The notes under the pieces were generated by a model. That model was not told where the DNA came from. It searched no databases and saw nothing but the letters and a program-made list of their open reading frames with translations. Of a DNA stretch of 59,925 nucleotides, positions 53,561 to 59,925 are shown one piece after another (position 1 is the stretch's first letter; every line of letters begins with the position of its first letter). The stretch is from the NCBI GenBank assembly GCA_946615865.1, contig CAMOIJ010000011.1, forward strand, positions 1-59,925. The letters are read 5' to 3'. The translations under genes and the position numbers were made by a program. Origin of the DNA: an uncultured Lachnospiraceae bacterium (GTDB lineage Bacteria; Bacillota; Clostridia; Lachnospirales; Lachnospiraceae).

Positions 53561-55258
53561 TCACGCCTCGAGGAGGACCGCCGCTGCAGCAAATCCCTCA
53601 AGATGCAGTTTGCCGTCCGCGGCACGAACTTCCCGGCCGTTATCAAGAAGGATCTTTCCGCCCTTAAAGGCGCTTCCGTCCGCCCTATGCGGCAGTTTCA
53701 GCTCCACATCCTGCGCATTGAAATTGCCCGCGACCAGGATCGTCTGCTCCCCGCTCTCTCTCAGATAAGCGATCACATTGTGGCCGCAGTCCGCTGCAGG
53801 CACGAAATCGCCGTATACGAAGGTATCTTTGTAAGCCGGGTCCTTGCGCAGCGCGATCAGTTTCCTGTAGAAGGACAGGACGGAATCCTCCCGCCCTTGC
53901 TGCTCCCGCACATTGATCTTTGTATAATTGGGATTCTCCTTAAGCCAGGGATCCCCTGTCGTAAAGCCCGCGTGCACCTCATCGCTCCACTGCATGGGAG
54001 TACGAGCGTTGTCTCTGCTGTGGAAGGTGATCGTCTCCAGAGCCTCTTCGTCCGTCAGGCCGGCCCTTCTCGCCACCTCGTAGGAGTCGATGGAGGAGAT
54101 GTCATCCAGCTCCTGCACGGAGCGGATCTTCTTGTTCTCCATGCCGATCTCCTGTCCCTGGTAAATAAAGGGAAGGCCCCGGCGCAGGAAATAGACTGCG
54201 GCCAGCGCTTTTTTGGAAGCATCGCAGCGGATCTCGTCCGAGAGCAGGCGGCTCGCGCCTCTGGGCTCGTCGTGGTTCTCGATGATGGTCGAATAGAAGC
54301 CGATATCTCCGATCTTCTCATGCGCGCCGAACATGCAGTTTCTGAACGCGTCGATGTCGATGCGCTTCATGTCGAACCAGCCCTTGCCGCTCCTGCCGTA
54401 AAGCTCCACGGAAAAGTCGAACATCGTGGAGAAATAGCCGTTCTCGCCGATGAACAGAGGCAGTTCCCCTTCCTTCTCATTGAAGACCTCTCCGACCGTG
54501 AAAGCGTCGTAGGGCGCAAAGGCCTTGTCGCGCATCTCTCCAAGGAATTCGCCGATCCCCTCGGCTTCCATCAGCATGTTCTCCACGGTGCTCAGGCCGT
54601 CGTCCCTGTCCGCGGGATAGTCGTGAAATACTGCCGGCTTCTTGATATTGATGATCGCGTCGATCCTGAAACCGCCGATCCCCTTTTCCATCCACCAGCG
54701 GATGTTCTTGTATACTTCCTCGCGAAGCTCCGGGTTCTCCCAGTTGAGATCGGGCTGCTTCCTGTGGAAGACATGCATATACAGCTTATCGGTTCCCGGC
54801 AGCTCGTCCCAGCAGGGTCCGCCAAAATAGGACCGCCAGTTGGTCGGCAGCTTACCCTCCGGGTCCTTGTCCCGCAGATAGAAATACTTCCCGTACCGGC
54901 CGTCGGGATCCTCGCAGGCTTTCTTAAACCACTCGTGCTCATCCGAGCAGTGATTGACCACCAGGTCCATAAGAACGGTCATCCCGCGCTTTTTTGTCTC
55001 CGCGATCAGCTCTTCCATATCCTGCATGCTGCCGAACCTGGGATCGATCGCGTAATAATCCGAAATATCATATCCTTCATCCGCAAGCGGGGACTTGTAG
55101 ATCGGAGAGAGCCACAGGATGTCGACCCCCAGGTCTTTCAGATAATCCAGCCTGCTGATAACGCCCTGCAGATCGCCGATGCCGTCTCCGTTGCTGTCCA
55201 TAAAACTCTTGGGGTAGATCTGATAGGCAACTTTGTCATGCCACCATTTTTTCTCCAT
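53561..55258 (-). CDS. GH13 alpha-glucosidase, oligo-1,6-glucosidase type
   Basis: A cytosolic glycoside hydrolase of 565 residues, no signal peptide. GH13 motifs are LVVNHCSDEHEWF, the nucleophile in GGFRIDAIINIKKP, acid/base Glu in FTVGEVFNE, and the transition-state Asp in IIENHDEPR. The whole layout (WWHDKVAYQIYPKSFMDSNGDG, then C-terminal beta domain) fits oligo-1,6-glucosidase/dextran glucosidase (GH13 subfamily 31). It hydrolyses the non-reducing end of isomalto-oligosaccharides, inferred from family. GGGAGGAAGTT precedes the ATG. The GH31 gene ends 45 nt upstream. Confidence 0.93.
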   Translation of the reverse strand: MEKKWWHDKVAYQIYPKSFMDSNGDGIGDLQGVISRLDYLKDLGVDILWLSPIYKSPLADEGYDISDYYAIDPRFGSMQDMEELIAETKKRGMTVLMDLVVNHCSDEHEWFKKACEDPDGRYGKYFYLRDKDPEGKLPTNWRSYFGGPCWDELPGTDKLYMHVFHRKQPDLNWENPELREEVYKNIRWWMEKGIGGFRIDAIINIKKPAVFHDYPADRDDGLSTVENMLMEAEGIGEFLGEMRDKAFAPYDAFTVGEVFNEKEGELPLFIGENGYFSTMFDFSVELYGRSGKGWFDMKRIDIDAFRNCMFGAHEKIGDIGFYSTIIENHDEPRGASRLLSDEIRCDASKKALAAVYFLRRGLPFIYQGQEIGMENKKIRSVQELDDISSIDSYEVARRAGLTDEEALETITFHSRDNARTPMQWSDEVHAGFTTGDPWLKENPNYTKINVREQQGREDSVLSFYRKLIALRKDPAYKDTFVYGDFVPAADCGHNVIAYLRESGEQTILVAGNFNAQDVELKLPHRADGSAFKGGKILLDNGREVRAADGKLHLEGFAAAAVLLEA

Positions 55259-55303
55259 AACTTCCTCCCTGTCGAAATGTCTGCCCTAAGATACGCGGAA
55301 GAC

Positions 55304-57310
55304 TCAGTCTTTGCAGGCGCTGAGCGCGCGCCAGTTTGCGGGATCCTCATAATTCCTGCCGACGCCGTCGTCGTGATAGTACTCATAGACAGCGTCGTCT
55401 CCAAATGTGAGGATCGTCAGCTTGTCAAAATCCACCTCGTCCACACACTGTCCGCCCGAAGCGAGCGGGATCGCATGCCCCTCTCTGAGGAAGAAGACGA
55501 CGTCGGAGAGTTCAACCTCTACGTAGTGATCGCCCTTCTCCAGGATCTTCTCACTAAACACTCCGTCCCTTGTATAGCGGAGCATCTTCATTCTCTCCGG
55601 CAGATATACATATCTTCCCCGGGCGTTCTGCTCATAGACCGGCGCGATCATGAGCTCATCGCCCAGATAGAGCTGGTCTTCGATCGTTCTGCAGCGCGCG
55701 TCGCCCGGATGGTCAAAAGCCAGCGGCCGGAACATCAGGTCGTCCCGGAGCACCGCTTTCATGTACTCGCTGTAAATATAGGGAAGAAGCCTGTAGCGGA
55801 GCCCGATGATATTCTTAAAGCCCTCGATGTCCGTAAAGCGGTAGACCTCCTGCAGGCGCGTCCCCATTTCGGAGTGGTTGCGCATAAGGGGCAGGAACAC
55901 ACCGAGCGCGTACCAGCGCATCACCAGGTCCTCCGTGGTGTCGCTGCCAAATCCGCCCAGGTCCGCTCCGGTATAGATAAATCCGCACATGTTGAGCGAA
56001 GCCGTCATCTTGAGGTTCATCAGAAGATGCGCCCAGTAAGACTTGTTGTCGCCCTGCCAGATCCCGCCGTAGCGGTGCATGCCGACGCAGGACGCTCTCG
56101 AGAACATCAGGATCCTCTTGTCGGGCACAAGGCGCTCGAAGGCTTCCCCTGCCGCTCTTGTCATATTGTAGCCGTATAAATTGTGCACTTTGTCGTGGCG
56201 GATCCGCTCTCCATCCACGCAGTGATAGAACTTCTTGTAGTCATCAGCGTTCGCCGACAGGCTTCCGACCAGATTCGTAAAGTGGGAGAAAGCGTCGAGA
56301 TCCAGGTTTCCGTCCCCGTTTCTCATCTCCGCGATCTCTTCCAGAACGTCCGCCAGCCTGTCCTCCGCGTAGAAAATGGAGGGCTCGTTCATATCGTTCC
56401 AGAAGCCCTCGATTCCCTGGTCCAGAAGGAATTTGTACTGATTTCCGAACCAGTCCCTCGCCTCTTTGTTGAGCATATCCGTAAAGAGGGAGCGGCCGGG
56501 CCACACAGCGCCGACAAAAGGTTTCCCGTTCTCATCGGTACAGAAATAACCCTTTTCAATACCCTCATCGTAGACGGGATAGCCCTTCTCTTCCTTGACT
56601 GCGGCGTCGATGATCGGAATGATGCGGATGTGCTGCTCCTTCATCTCCTTCACAAAGCCCGCAAAGTCGGGATATCTCTCGGTATTCACCGTGAAATCCT
56701 TGAATCTCTCCATATAGTCGATATCGAGATAGACCATATCGAGCGGAATTCCTCCCTCGCGGTGTCTCTTTACGACTTCGCGCACATCGTCCGCGTTTAT
56801 ATATCCCCAGCGGCTCTGTCCGTTGCCGAATGCCCACAGAGGCGCGATATAACTTCTCCCGATCAGCCGGCGGAACTGCCTGATCACATCGCGGGGACTG
56901 TTCCCGTCGATCACATAGACGTCCAGATTCCAGTCCGAAGCAGTGATCTTGAGCACATTGATATCGGTATAGCCCACGTCAAAAGTCAGAATGCCGGGAT
57001 AATCGATAAAGAGCCCGAAGGTCTCCTTTCCGTCCACTACGAGGAAGTTGTGCGCCGCGTACAGGGACCTGCGGTCCTCAAGATGCCTCGGTTCGTCACT
57101 GCACTTGCTCTCATAGATCCAGCCCCTCTTGTTGATCCCGCGGACATTCTCGCCAAGGCCATAGACCACATCCTGCGGATCCATCCTGTAAGTGAAGGAC
57201 ATCTCCTGCCCATCGACCGCCACAAAGGGCACAGGGCCGTTCTGAGCCTCAAGACTGACCGGCACCGACTCTGTTCTGAATACCTTTCCGAAACTGTATT
57301 TTTTGATCAT
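55304..57310 (-). CDS. GH31 alpha-glucosidase
   Basis: A cytosolic 668-residue glycoside hydrolase. The catalytic nucleophile lies in EGFWNDMNEPSIF, and the acid/base Asp is in IWQGDNKSYW (GDN). It begins MIKKYSFGKVFRTESV and has GLGENVRGINKRGWIYES; these closely resemble the isomaltose-preferring GH31 enzymes of gut Lachnospiraceae, recalled from memory. The ATG immediately follows the TAA of the SH3 lipoprotein gene (TAAATG) with GGAGGAGG just inside that gene, so translation is coupled. Together with GH13 it forms an alpha-glucoside degrading pair. No transporter for the sugar is in the window. Confidence 0.93.
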   Translation of the reverse strand: MIKKYSFGKVFRTESVPVSLEAQNGPVPFVAVDGQEMSFTYRMDPQDVVYGLGENVRGINKRGWIYESKCSDEPRHLEDRRSLYAAHNFLVVDGKETFGLFIDYPGILTFDVGYTDINVLKITASDWNLDVYVIDGNSPRDVIRQFRRLIGRSYIAPLWAFGNGQSRWGYINADDVREVVKRHREGGIPLDMVYLDIDYMERFKDFTVNTERYPDFAGFVKEMKEQHIRIIPIIDAAVKEEKGYPVYDEGIEKGYFCTDENGKPFVGAVWPGRSLFTDMLNKEARDWFGNQYKFLLDQGIEGFWNDMNEPSIFYAEDRLADVLEEIAEMRNGDGNLDLDAFSHFTNLVGSLSANADDYKKFYHCVDGERIRHDKVHNLYGYNMTRAAGEAFERLVPDKRILMFSRASCVGMHRYGGIWQGDNKSYWAHLLMNLKMTASLNMCGFIYTGADLGGFGSDTTEDLVMRWYALGVFLPLMRNHSEMGTRLQEVYRFTDIEGFKNIIGLRYRLLPYIYSEYMKAVLRDDLMFRPLAFDHPGDARCRTIEDQLYLGDELMIAPVYEQNARGRYVYLPERMKMLRYTRDGVFSEKILEKGDHYVEVELSDVVFFLREGHAIPLASGGQCVDEVDFDKLTILTFGDDAVYEYYHDDGVGRNYEDPANWRALSACKD

Positions 57311-58345
57311 TTACGGGTCCTCCTCCGTGAAATAGCCGCCCTTGATCATTCCTTCCATACCTTCGTAATCCACAAGGTACCATCCGTCGCCAAGATCTGC
57401 CAAAACAGTGACATAAGCCCCGTGAGGGACGATGCCGTACAGGATATCCGGATCATCGGGATCGCGCATGTTTACGGTCTCCGCGAGCCTCCTGGTCACC
57501 TCTCCGGCCGCCATCGCCCTGGCTCTCTCCGCGGCTCTCGCCTCTTCCTCAGCCTTTCTCGCGGCTTCCTCCTCGGCCTTCTTCCTGGCTTCCTCCTCAG
57601 CCTTGATTCTTGCTTCTTCAGCGGCCTTCGCGGCCTCTTCGGCTTTCCTTGCTTCTTCAGCTGCCTGCTCCGCCGCTTTCCTCGCCGCTTCTTCCTCGGC
57701 TTTCTTCCTGGCTTCTTCCTCAGCCTTCTTCTTAGCTTCTTCCTCGGCCTTCTTCCTGGCCTCTTCCTCAGCCTTCTTCTTAGCTTCTTCCTCGGCCTTC
57801 TTCCTGGCCTCCTCTTCCGCCTTCTTCTTGGCCTCGGCTTCCTCTCTGGCGATGCGCTCGGCCCGCTCAGCTTCCCAGTCTTCCACAAAGTAGCCCGATT
57901 TCACATAGCCGGTCGTCCCGCGGTAACGGATCTGGTACCAGCCGTTCTGCTTCTTGGTCAGGACGTCGACTTTGCTTCCCTTGGGGACCACGATCAGGAC
58001 CCTTCCGTTCTCGGGACTGCTGAAAAGGCTCACGTCCTCCAGGATCGTCCTCCATTTTCTTCCTTCCTCTTCCTCCGGCGCGATCTCCGCGGATCCTTCC
58101 GCCGCATAAGATGATCCCTCGTACTCTGTCCAGCTGCCATCCACTTCTTCGTCCTGCGCGCACGCCATTGTGGCGTACATGGCGGCAAAAGACTCGTCCG
58201 TGACAAGAGACCTCTCGTTTTCCCCGCCTTCTACCGTGTAGCCCTGCGAGACCTTGCCGCAGCCCGTGAGCGCTGCCGCAGACGCAAGTATTATCATAAG
58301 GCCGGCGGCCGCCATGCTCCGCCCGTGCTTTGTATCTATTCTCAT
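57311..58345 (-). CDS. Lipoprotein with two SH3 domains joined by a long coiled coil
   Basis: A surface lipoprotein of 344 residues; lipobox LTGC with cysteine 29. After an acidic region (about 40-95), a bacterial SH3 domain occupies about 98-152 (PKGSKVDVLTKKQNGWYQIR). Residues about 160-280 are a continuous charged helix, with 8-residue repeats KKAEEEAR/K at 171-220. A second SH3 domain is at about 288-342 (VNMRDPDDPDILYGIVPHGA, GWYLVDYEGMEG). SH3 domains of this type bind peptidoglycan, so a wall-spanning brace is plausible. Its stop codon abuts the GH31 start. A promoter candidate (58484-58489) lies upstream. Confidence 0.85.
   Translation of the reverse strand: MRIDTKHGRSMAAAGLMIILASAAALTGCGKVSQGYTVEGGENERSLVTDESFAAMYATMACAQDEEVDGSWTEYEGSSYAAEGSAEIAPEEEEGRKWRTILEDVSLFSSPENGRVLIVVPKGSKVDVLTKKQNGWYQIRYRGTTGYVKSGYFVEDWEAERAERIAREEAEAKKKAEEEARKKAEEEAKKKAEEEARKKAEEEAKKKAEEEARKKAEEEAARKAAEQAAEEARKAEEAAKAAEEARIKAEEEARKKAEEEAARKAEEEARAAERARAMAAGEVTRRLAETVNMRDPDDPDILYGIVPHGAYVTVLADLGDGWYLVDYEGMEGMIKGGYFTEEDP
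57686..57835 (-). repeat. 24-bp repeats encoding a coiled coil
   Basis: Six 8-residue units KKAEEEA(R/K) with near-identical 24-nt DNA and alternating R/K at one place, so a 48-bp super-unit. They encode a single long alpha-helix. Length variation between strains is likely. Confidence 0.85.
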
Positions 58346-58483
58346 TCCGATTTCTCACTCCGTATAAGTACTGCCCTCTTAAGCCGCGATCCGACCGGCG
58401 TCGTCACACCTTCCAAGGGATACTCCCCATCATAACAACCTGCAGGAAACAGGTCAATAAACATCGCCCAAACATACAGAGTT

Positions 58484-58489
58484 ATTATA
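58484..58489 (-). promoter_or_regulatory. Extended -10 promoter of the SH3-lipoprotein operon
   Basis: TGCTATAAT on the minus strand (hexamer 58484-58489), about 140 nt before the lipoprotein start and just after the aspartate aminotransferase terminator. No strong -35 is visible. Confidence 0.5.
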
Positions 58490-58518
58490 GCATTTTTTAT
58501 TGTAAAAAGCGGCGGCAA

Positions 58519-58550
58519 AAAACGGAGCCTGCAAATACAGGCCCCGTTTT
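58519..58550 (-). terminator. Terminator after the aspartate aminotransferase gene
   Basis: A stem AAAACGG-GCCTG/CAGGC-CCGTTTT with one mismatch and a 6-nt loop, ending in TTTTTTG on the minus strand, 11 nt past the stop. Confidence 0.85.
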
Positions 58551-58561
58551 ACGTGTCGATA

Positions 58562-59863
58562 TTACGCTTCTTTCTCCTGCATCTCGCTCAGGAGCTTCTC
58601 CGCGCTCACTATTTTGATACTCAGAGCGAACAGCTTCGTCGCGATCCTCAGATCCTCAAGCGGAGGGTAAGAAGGCGCGATGCGGATATTAGTGTCGAAC
58701 GGGTCCTTGCCATAGGGCCATGTGGCGCCTGCGGGAGTCATCTTGACGCCGCACTTCTTGCAGCGCTTGACGATAGCCTTAGCGCAGCCCGGCAGGGAAT
58801 CGAAACTGATAAAGTATCCGCCGATGGGCTTTGTCCACTCGCCGATCCCGAGCCCGCCGATCTCGTCTTCCAGGATCTTCTCCACCATCTCGAACTTGGG
58901 ACGGAGGATATCCGCGTGCTTCTTCATATGGACCATAAGACCGTGGATGTCGCCAAAATAGCGCACGTGGCGCAGCTGGTTCACCTTATCGTGGCCGATT
59001 GTCTGGATCTTGAGCTGGGAAATGATGTCCTCAAGGTTGTTGGGGGACGTCGCCAGCGCCGCGATGCCGCTTCCGGGGAAAGTGATCTTGGAAGTGGAGG
59101 AGAACTTGTAAACCAGGTCCGGATTGCCCGCTCTCTTGCACTCCATGAGGATCTCGATCAGATGATCCTGCTTGTGCTCATACAGGTGATGAACGCCGTA
59201 AGCGTTGTCCCAGAAGATCCTGAAGTCGGGTGCCGCGGGCTTGAGCCTTGCGAATCTGCGGACTGTCTGGTCCGAATAGGAGTAGCCTGTGGGGTTGCTG
59301 TATTTAGGCACGCACCAGATTCCCTTGATGGTGGCGTCCTCGGAGACCAGCTTCTCCACCATGTCCATGTCGGGCCCTTCCGGAGTCAGCGGGACCGGGA
59401 TCATCTCGATGCCAAAATATTCCGTGATCGCAAAGTGTCTGTCATATCCGGGCACAGGACACAGGAACTTGATCTTATCCTGTTTTCCCCAGGGGGTGTT
59501 TCCCATGATGCCGTGGGTCATGGCGCGGGCCACCGTATCGTACATGACGTTCAGCGAGGAGTTGCCGAAAATGATGATATTGTCGGGATTGTTCTCCATC
59601 ATGTCGCCCAGAAGGACCTTGGCCTCCTGTACGCCCGTAAGGACGCCGTAATTGCGGCAGTCCGTTCCGTCCTCACAGGCCAGGTCGCAGTCCGATGAGA
59701 GCACGTCCATAAGTCCCATGGACAGATCGAGCTGCTCAACGCTGGGCTTTCCTCTGCTCATGTCCAGATTCAGGTCCATCTTCTGGTAACTCTTATAGGT
59801 CTCCTTGAGCTGCGCAAGCTCGGCCGTGAGTTCCTCTCTGGTCATTTCCGCATATGCTTTCAT
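58562..59863 (-). CDS. Aspartate aminotransferase, subgroup Ic (PLP enzyme)
   Basis: A fold-type I PLP aminotransferase of 433 residues, similar to the 1c/AspB4 group. N-terminal DLNLDMSRGKPSVEQLDLS is characteristic of the group. PLP-binding residues are in NPTGYSYSDQTVRR and DNAYGVHHL, and the Schiff-base lysine lies in SSTSKITFPGSG. It probably converts aspartate and 2-oxoglutarate to oxaloacetate and glutamate. There is no N-terminal HTH, unlike MocR proteins. CGAGGAGAGATAAGT precedes the ATG. It stands alone, with a terminator after it. Confidence 0.92.
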   Translation of the reverse strand: MKAYAEMTREELTAELAQLKETYKSYQKMDLNLDMSRGKPSVEQLDLSMGLMDVLSSDCDLACEDGTDCRNYGVLTGVQEAKVLLGDMMENNPDNIIIFGNSSLNVMYDTVARAMTHGIMGNTPWGKQDKIKFLCPVPGYDRHFAITEYFGIEMIPVPLTPEGPDMDMVEKLVSEDATIKGIWCVPKYSNPTGYSYSDQTVRRFARLKPAAPDFRIFWDNAYGVHHLYEHKQDHLIEILMECKRAGNPDLVYKFSSTSKITFPGSGIAALATSPNNLEDIISQLKIQTIGHDKVNQLRHVRYFGDIHGLMVHMKKHADILRPKFEMVEKILEDEIGGLGIGEWTKPIGGYFISFDSLPGCAKAIVKRCKKCGVKMTPAGATWPYGKDPFDTNIRIAPSYPPLEDLRIATKLFALSIKIVSAEKLLSEMQEKEA

Positions 59864-59881
59864 ACTTATCTCTCCTCGTAT

Positions 59882-59921
59882 GATAAGCCTAAGCCCCAGA
59901 TATACAGGGTCTGGGCTTATC
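59882..59921 (-). other. Inverted repeat in the leader of the aminotransferase gene
   Basis: An 8-bp outer stem GATAAGCC/GGCTTATC encloses an inner stem CAGA/TCTG with offset Gs, between the window edge and the aminotransferase ribosome-binding site. It may be the terminator of an upstream gene outside the window or a leader structure; the edge hides the answer. Confidence 0.35.
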
Positions 59922-59925
59922 CTTT

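Noticed and set aside
53603-56179. 858-codon open frame on the plus strand opposite the GH13 and GH31 genes
   Set aside because: Antisense to two well-supported glycoside hydrolases; no family motif, no ribosome-binding site, and a composition explained by the opposite strand's codon bias.
56183-58114. 643-codon open frame on the plus strand opposite the GH31 and SH3 lipoprotein genes
   Set aside because: Its Leu/Phe-rich repeats are the reverse complement of the coiled-coil repeats; a shadow frame.

Overview
The window looks like chromosomal DNA of a fairly GC-rich member of the Lachnospiraceae (Bacillota, Clostridia). The reasons are a contiguous rpmG-secE-nusG-rplKA-(capA)-rplJL-rpoBC-rpsL-rpsG-fusA-tuf cluster, strong AGGAGG ribosome-binding sites, a DUF4317 protein, and a GH31 enzyme resembling the Lachnospiraceae isomaltose-type alpha-glucosidases. 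The family assignment is inference; no 16S gene is present. I see no tRNA, rRNA, CRISPR array, insertion sequence or prophage. No intergenic gap exceeds 300 bases. Only six genes lie on the plus strand (niaR, a PTS EIIC-like gene, an HTH-576 gene, a yhaO-like gene, a yhaN-like gene and DUF4317); all others are on the minus strand, so 'upstream' for them means higher coordinates.

Layout, low to high coordinates: (1) 1-16.9 kb, transcription and translation core, read leftward from a promoter near 16.88 kb, with internal promoters before rplJ, rpoB and tuf, an L10 leader, a probable L1 operator and a capA gene inserted between rplA and rplJ. (2) 16.9-21.8 kb, glf with an XRE regulator, then a two-component system led by an orphan solute-binding lipoprotein. 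(3) 22-23.8 kb, NiaR repressor and an EIIC-like transporter on the plus strand. (4) 23.8-30.1 kb, a long leftward run: Sm/SH3-like protein, membrane-tethered acylphosphatase, NUDIX, Fe-S aldo/keto reductase, VanY peptidase, CBS/DRTGG pyrophosphatase, zinc-ribbon protein and a 41-residue membrane protein. (5) 30.2-36.2 kb, a WYL regulator divergent from a three-gene cassette (HTH-576, SbcD/YhaO-like nuclease, SbcC/YhaN-like ATPase with a membrane hairpin). (6) 36.2-39.6 kb, NUDIX, CAP-domain protein, S1-domain protein and DUF4317. (7) 39.6-47.9 kb, a leftward run: MATE, His-rich CsoR, AGE isomerase, DacA-like carboxypeptidase, SGNH esterase, small membrane protein, ROK-like kinase and rhomboid. 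(8) 47.9-58.5 kb, a leftward run: SH3 lipoprotein, GH31, GH13, glycosyltransferase, Hsp33, a small membrane protein, a sodium symporter and an L,D-transpeptidase. (9) an aspartate aminotransferase at the right edge.

Themes: several envelope enzymes (VanY, DacA, L,D-transpeptidase, SH3 lipoprotein) carry long low-complexity or coiled-coil stalks, as if to reach across a thick wall. The cytosolic alpha-glucosidase pair suggests use of imported isomalto-oligosaccharides. The best candidate for an undescribed system is the WYL/HTH-576/YhaO/YhaN locus (30.2-36.2 kb); the next best are the solute-binding protein plus two-component operon and the capA insertion in the ribosomal cluster. None can be proved from sequence alone.
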